Shown here: positions 60,526 through 64,000 of the stretch, piece by piece
Numbering within the stretch: position 1 is the stretch's first letter
How the letters are laid out: each line of letters begins with the position of its first letter
Source: Leifsonia virtsii
GTDB lineage: Bacteria; Actinomycetota; Actinomycetes; Actinomycetales; Microbacteriaceae
Length of the DNA: 64,000 nucleotides
Assembly (NCBI RefSeq): GCF_030433675.1
Contig: NZ_JAROCB010000003.1
Span: 372,001 to 436,000 of the forward strand
Direction of reading: 5' to 3'
Notes under the pieces: model-generated
What the model saw: the letters and a program-made list of their open reading frames with translations, nothing else
Told to the model about the DNA's origin: nothing
The model's database searches: none
Position numbers and translations under genes: made by a program

Positions 60526-60975
60526 TCAGACCGCCCGCACGTCGGCTCGCACGGCCGCGCCGATGATCGCGTGCAGGCTCTCGCGCAGGTTCTCGAGCTC
60601 CGCCACCGGTAGCCCCAGCTGCTCCACGATCCGCGGCGGGATGGTCTCGGCCTCCGCCCGCAGCGCCCGGCCGCTCGCGGTGAGCCGCACCTCCAGGGCG
60701 CGCTCGTCGGCGGCGCTCCGGCGGCGCTCGATGTACCCGGTCGCCTCCAGCCGCTTGAGCAGGGGCGACAGCGTGGCGGGTTCGAGGGCGAGCGTCTCGC
60801 TGAGGTCTTTCACGGTGCGCGGCTCGCGCTCCCAGAGGGCGAGCATCACCAGGTACTGCGGATGGGTCAGTCCGAGCGGTTCGAGCACCGGGCGGTAGAG
60901 CGCGATGACGCTCCGGGCTGCGACCGCGAGCCCGAAGCACACCTGGTTCTCGAGGGCGAGGAGGTCGTCCGGCAT
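60526..60975 (-). CDS. MarR-family transcriptional regulator
   Basis: The 149-residue protein has the MarR winged helix (LTHPQYLVMLALWEREPRTVKDLSETLALEPATLSPLLKRLEATGYIERRRSA without gaps is longer than shown: residues ~44-95) and C-terminal dimer helices. Early QVCFGLAVAARSVIALY resembles OhrR-type repressors, with a Cys at residue ~13 that could sense peroxide. ATG 60973-60975 is chosen because a TACAAT -10 sits six bases upstream, giving a leaderless mRNA; the longer start at 61008 is less likely. No ohr gene is in view. Confidence 0.85.
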   Translation of the reverse strand: MPDDLLALENQVCFGLAVAARSVIALYRPVLEPLGLTHPQYLVMLALWEREPRTVKDLSETLALEPATLSPLLKRLEATGYIERRRSAADERALEVRLTASGRALRAEAETIPPRIVEQLGLPVAELENLRESLHAIIGAAVRADVRAV

Positions 60976-60977
60976 CG

Positions 60978-60992
60978 GGCCATTGTATGGCC
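60978..60992. promoter_or_regulatory. MarR operator overlapping the -10 element
   Basis: GGCCAT-TGT-ATGGCC is a perfect inverted repeat, and the minus strand reads TACAAT in its centre. Binding there would block the marR promoter. Confidence 0.6.
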
Positions 60993-60997
60993 GCGCC

Positions 60998-61240
60998 TCA
61001 GTACTCATCGGTGCGGCGCTCGACCCGCTCGCCGGTGGCGGGGTCGATGGTCTCGCGGCGCACCGTGGTGCGCGGCCGGCGCCTCAGCGCGAAGGCCAAT
61101 GAGATGACGAAGACGACGAGTCCGGCACCCATCAGGATGTAGCCGGTCAGCTTCAGGTCGATCCAGCTCACCTGCACCTGCAGGGCGAAGGCCAGGATGA
61201 GCCCGACCACGAAGATGAAGATGCCGCTGCCGATGCCCAT
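60998..61240 (-). CDS. DUF6458-like small membrane protein
   Basis: The 80-residue protein starts at ATG 61240 (MGIGSGIFIFVVGLILAFALQ). It has two membrane helices (about 5-23 and 30-52) and a charged tail (RRRPRTTVRRETIDPATGERVERRTDEY). The pattern fits the small actinobacterial DUF6458 family. Function is unknown. Longer starts add atypical sequence. Confidence 0.8.
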   Translation of the reverse strand: MGIGSGIFIFVVGLILAFALQVQVSWIDLKLTGYILMGAGLVVFVISLAFALRRRPRTTVRRETIDPATGERVERRTDEY

Positions 61241-61321
61241 GCGAACGCTCCTTCGGGTTGGTGCGCTCAAGCTACTCCCCGCGCGGTCGTGTGCGCATCC
61301 CACCATCCGGCGGGATCGCGG

Positions 61322-62137
61322 CTACTCCGCGCGGGAGAACTCCGAGGCGCGGGCCACCTGCTCGGGTGTCAGCGCGACACCCGTGTAGCGCTCGAACTGG
61401 CGGGCCGCCTGGAGCGCGATGACCTCGGCGCCGGTGATGACGGCCGTACCGGCCTCCCGTGCGGCGCGGATCAACGGCGTCTCGGAGGGGAAGGCGACGA
61501 CGTCGAAGACCGTCGCCGCTCGCTCGATGAACGACTCGCCGAAGGCCAGCACGTCCTCCGCGTCGCCGCGCATTCCGAGCGGGGTGACGTTGACGATCAC
61601 GTCGAACTCGGGCGCCGGGTCGGCGGCCACCCAGTCGTAGCCGTAGCGCTCGGCAAGCGCCGGCCCCGCTTCCGAGTTGCGGGCGAGCACGGTCAGGTCG
61701 TCGAAGCCCGCTCCGCGGAAGGCGGCGACGACGGCCTTCGCCATGCCGCCGGAGCCCCGCAGCAGCACGCGCTGCGCCGGGTCCACGTCGTGCTCGGCGA
61801 GCAGCTGCGCGACCGCCTCGTAGTCGGTATTCGAGGCGGTGAGGAAGCCGTCCTCGTTCACAACGGTGTTGACGGACTCGATGGCGACCGCCGACTGCTC
61901 GAGGTTGTCGACCAGCGGGATGATGGCCTCCTTGAAGGGCATCGACACGGAGCAGCCGCGGATGCCGAGCGCGCGGATGCCGCGTACCGCGCCCTCCAGG
62001 TCGTCGGTCGTGAACGCCTTGTAGACGAAGTTGAGGCCGAGCTCGTCGTACAGGAAGTTGTGGAACCGCGTGCCGATGTTGCTCGGGCGGCCGGCGAGGG
62101 AGATGCAGACCTGCATGTCCTTGTTCAGGATGGGCAT
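61322..62137 (-). CDS. Shikimate dehydrogenase-like protein
   Basis: The 271-residue protein has a shikimate/quinate dehydrogenase fold: AGRPSNIGTRFHNFLYDELGLNFVYKAF, CSVSMPFKEAII with the catalytic Lys, ESVNTVVNEDGF, TASNTDY, and a nucleotide site RGSGGMAKAVVAAF. The N-terminal substrate motif differs from classical AroE (SLAGRPS in place of SPSLHN-like), so it may be an AroE-like variant. It stands alone, divergent from no obvious partner. Confidence 0.85.
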   Translation of the reverse strand: MPILNKDMQVCISLAGRPSNIGTRFHNFLYDELGLNFVYKAFTTDDLEGAVRGIRALGIRGCSVSMPFKEAIIPLVDNLEQSAVAIESVNTVVNEDGFLTASNTDYEAVAQLLAEHDVDPAQRVLLRGSGGMAKAVVAAFRGAGFDDLTVLARNSEAGPALAERYGYDWVAADPAPEFDVIVNVTPLGMRGDAEDVLAFGESFIERAATVFDVVAFPSETPLIRAAREAGTAVITGAEVIALQAARQFERYTGVALTPEQVARASEFSRAE

Positions 62138-62170
62138 GCACCCATCATCCCAGGACGACGGCGTCGGGGA

Positions 62171-62815
62171 TCAGCCCTCCGCGCCGGCGATCACGGTCCC
62201 GATCCCGAGAGCCGACAGCACGCCGGCCGAGATCCGCTCCAGGGCGCGGGTGACCCGCGGCCGGCGCAGCCACGCGATCATGCGGGACGCGAGCAGGGCG
62301 ACCGCGACGAGGTAGAGCATCCCGATCAGGCCGTCGATGGCGCCGAGCAGCATCGTCTCGCCGAACCCGGCGTGCGCCGACACGAACTGCGGCACCACGG
62401 CGATGAAGAAGAGCCCGACCTTCGGGTTGAGCATCGTCGAGAGCAGCCCGGCGAGCAGGCTCGGCGTCGACCGGCGGCGCGCGACCTGCGCGGCCGTCGC
62501 GGCGGTCGGGTCCGCGGCCGCGTGGGAGCTCTTCCGGCTGGCGAGGAAGGCCGCGACCCCGAGGTAGATCAGGTAGAGGCCGCCGGCGATCTTGACGATC
62601 CGGAACACCTCGGCGGACTGCTCCAGGAGCGCCGCGAGGCCGACCCCGACGAGCGCCGCCCAGACGAGCGACCCGATCGCGGTCCCCGCGGCCGCGGCGA
62701 TGCCGTCGCGGGCCCGGCCCATGCTGTAGCGCAGCACGAGGAAGGTGTCGGGCCCCGGGGTCAGGGCCAGAACAAGGCACAGCCCGGCGAACGCGAGCAG
62801 CGAGAGGACCGTCAT
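62171..62815 (-). CDS. LysE/RhtB-family exporter
   Basis: The 214-residue protein has six helices and the LysE/RhtB motifs: LALTPGPDTFLVLRYSMGRARDGIAAAAGTAIGS at the start and LLSTMLNPKVGLFFIAVVPQFV in the middle. It exports amino acids or related metabolites; the substrate is not readable. It lies 33 bases upstream of the shikimate-dehydrogenase-like gene on the same strand and may be cotranscribed with it. Confidence 0.92.
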   Translation of the reverse strand: MTVLSLLAFAGLCLVLALTPGPDTFLVLRYSMGRARDGIAAAAGTAIGSLVWAALVGVGLAALLEQSAEVFRIVKIAGGLYLIYLGVAAFLASRKSSHAAADPTAATAAQVARRRSTPSLLAGLLSTMLNPKVGLFFIAVVPQFVSAHAGFGETMLLGAIDGLIGMLYLVAVALLASRMIAWLRRPRVTRALERISAGVLSALGIGTVIAGAEG

Positions 62816-62874
62816 GCGTCGATCATAGGGACGTTCGGCAATCGTGAAAGGATGTCGTCTGCTGAGCGGTCGAT

Positions 62875-62895
62875 TCAGCCTTTCAGCTAGGCTGA
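62875..62895. promoter_or_regulatory. Inverted repeat before the 62900 gene
   Basis: TCAGCCT and AGGCTGA are 7-bp arms around a 7-base loop ending five bases before the ATG. It may be an operator or a hairpin over the ribosome site. Confidence 0.35.
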
Positions 62896-62899
62896 GGGT

Positions 62900-63652
62900 A
62901 TGACCCTGGTGGACGACCGCCCTCGCGAAGCCCCGGTGCCCCTGGTGACCTGGCAGGCAGTGGTTCGCGCGAACGAACCGAGCTCCAATCCGACGCGCGC
63001 GCGCTATCGCACCGTCAAGGGGCACGGCAGAGCGACTGAGGGTGTCCGAGTCCAGCGCCGAGCGGACGGGCGAGCCCAAGGAACCGACACCGTGCACAGT
63101 GTGCTTGGGGTCATCGCTGCGTACGCCAGGAGGGCGCAGCTGGAAGAGCTCTCAGAAGCTCTTCTCGACGAAGCGAGGATCCTGGAGGAGCGCTACGCGC
63201 ACGCCGTCGGCTCTCTCGAGGAGGGGGACAGCCAGGCCGAAGCCGATCTCTACCGTGAGATGTCGAGTGCAACCCTCGAAGCTCTGCGCGCTCACGAGAG
63301 CGGCTGGAGTTCGATCCTCGCTTACGCGGTGGTGACGTCTGCGGACGCGCGTTCGGCGCACATCGAGGAGGTCGAGGCCGAGGGTGACCTCGGTGGACTC
63401 GACCTGCCTCGCGCGCTTTTGGACTACTGGTCGATCTCTGACGGCGACGGCCTCTGGTTGTTCTGCGAAATCCGGCAGTCCAGCGCCATCTTCGAAGTGC
63501 TTCCCACGGCGCGGAGCCAGGTGGAGCGGCTCGAACGGCAAGCGTTCCTCAGGTCGGTACGGCCTGAGCGGGATGAGGCCGAGCGGGAACGCGTGCGGCG
63601 CCTCGCCGAGACCGGAGCCGTCGGTCGCCGGTCGGTCAGGAGACCTGCTTGA
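62900..63652 (+). CDS. Hypothetical protein
   Basis: The 250-residue protein has a helical, acidic body (LEELSEALLDEARILEERYAHAVGSLEEGDSQ) and a C-terminal part with LDYWSISDGDGLWLFCEIRQSSAIFEVLP, ending in a basic tail. No signal peptide or membrane helix is seen and no family is recognised. Its stop overlaps the TTG start of the next gene, with AGGAG placed for that gene. Confidence 0.65.
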   Translation: MTLVDDRPREAPVPLVTWQAVVRANEPSSNPTRARYRTVKGHGRATEGVRVQRRADGRAQGTDTVHSVLGVIAAYARRAQLEELSEALLDEARILEERYAHAVGSLEEGDSQAEADLYREMSSATLEALRAHESGWSSILAYAVVTSADARSAHIEEVEAEGDLGGLDLPRALLDYWSISDGDGLWLFCEIRQSSAIFEVLPTARSQVERLERQAFLRSVRPERDEAERERVRRLAETGAVGRRSVRRPA

Positions 63653-64000
63653 GCGTTCGTCTGAAGTGGCGGACGGCGAGGAAAGGCGATCGACGACTTC
63701 TCCAGTCGTTCACCTGCACGGTCGACAGGCCGCGGAACTGGCGCGAGCCGCATCCACGACCGTGGGAGCTGCAGGTGCAGAGCTGGGTGAGAGAGCTGAA
63801 ACCGCCGGTCCACGGGCGTCGGAGTGTAGATCTCGGGTTCGCCGGTCCCGAGCTGGCCGCGGTGGTGGTCGTCGATCATGTGGAAGAGGAGTTCTTCCAC
63901 ATTCCGGCCGTTGCCAGGGCTCTGGATCGGCGAGGCGCCGCAACGGGTACCGGAATCGTGGACCACGCCATCGACCTGGCCGCGGCGCGCGCTTCTCCGG
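63649..64000 (+). CDS. N-terminal part of a probable GNAT-type acetyltransferase (cut by window edge)
   Basis: A frame from TTG 63649 stays open to the edge (117 codons). AGGAG lies six bases upstream, and TTG overlaps the previous stop (TTGA). The sequence LKWRTARKGDRRLLQSF at the start and FFHIPAVARALDRRGAATG followed by DHAIDLAAARA near the edge resembles a GNAT fold with its acetyl-CoA loop. The family call is tentative. Confidence 0.55.
   Translation, partial: MSVRLKWRTARKGDRRLLQSFTCTVDRPRNWREPHPRPWELQVQSWVRELKPPVHGRRSVDLGFAGPELAAVVVVDHVEEEFFHIPAVARALDRRGAATGTGIVDHAIDLAAARASP

Noticed and set aside
1-64000. CRISPR arrays, rRNA genes, prophage structural genes
   Set aside because: No regularly spaced repeats, rRNA sequence or phage morphogenesis genes were seen; the holin-like protein at 56774 is a chromosomal family.

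Overview
The window is a high-G+C actinobacterial chromosome segment. Gene content and codon use (strong G/C third positions, frequent GTG starts, many 4-base start/stop overlaps) suit a member of the Microbacteriaceae, perhaps Leifsonia-like; the genus is an inference. Positions 1-13600 hold the conserved near-origin cell-envelope locus of actinobacteria: a PspC protein, cyclophilin, rhomboid protease, crgA, a class E sortase, a trpG/pabA amidotransferase, and the leftward operon fhaA-fhaB-pstP-rodA-pbpA-pknA-pknB, which links Ser/Thr phosphorylation to peptidoglycan synthesis. A tRNA-Leu(CAG) follows at 13699.

Roughly 13800-32870 is a foreign island next to that tRNA. Its ends share an imperfect direct repeat of about 30 bp. 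At the left are a DDE transposase-like gene, two paralogous tyrosine-recombinase-like proteins that lack catalytic residues, and small ParS-like, XRE and unknown genes. The middle (19121-28099) is a fluoride-resistance cassette with two divergent operons. One carries universal stress protein, phosphoglycerate mutase, two FluC/CrcB channels, enolase and an MFS transporter. The other carries two MutS-like ATPases and a histidine phosphatase. A canonical fluoride riboswitch controls the MutS arm. Two matching variants of that aptamer, changed at ligand-proximal positions, precede the stress-protein and enolase genes. The right part (28278-32582) has a compact operon of ParS-like and unknown proteins, then a nuclease-fold/winged-helix protein, a TIM-barrel-like protein and a protein kinase. 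These last three look like an uncharacterised conflict or signalling cassette.

From 33119 to 42159 is a sortase-dependent pilus locus. Two tandem ~1000-residue surface proteins each carry seven cysteine-containing repeat units (a probable beta-propeller), a DUF11-type domain, a Cna_B-type domain and an IPFTG sorting signal. They are followed by a SpaA-type backbone pilin (LPFTG) and a class C sortase. The pilus arm probably supplies adhesion.

The rest is ordinary chromosome: a PucR regulator divergent from a zinc alcohol dehydrogenase and permease; a five-gene overlapping operon for a membrane ferric-reductase-like flavoprotein, an FMN-binding lipoprotein-like partner, its ApbE flavin transferase and a two-component system; a racemase and second permease; an EAL gene followed by a PAS-GAF-GGDEF gene; a DUF3618/holin-like envelope operon; then small metabolic and regulatory genes (dihydrofolate-reductase-like, MerR, MarR, shikimate-dehydrogenase-like, LysE) and two genes at the right edge, the last cut by the window.
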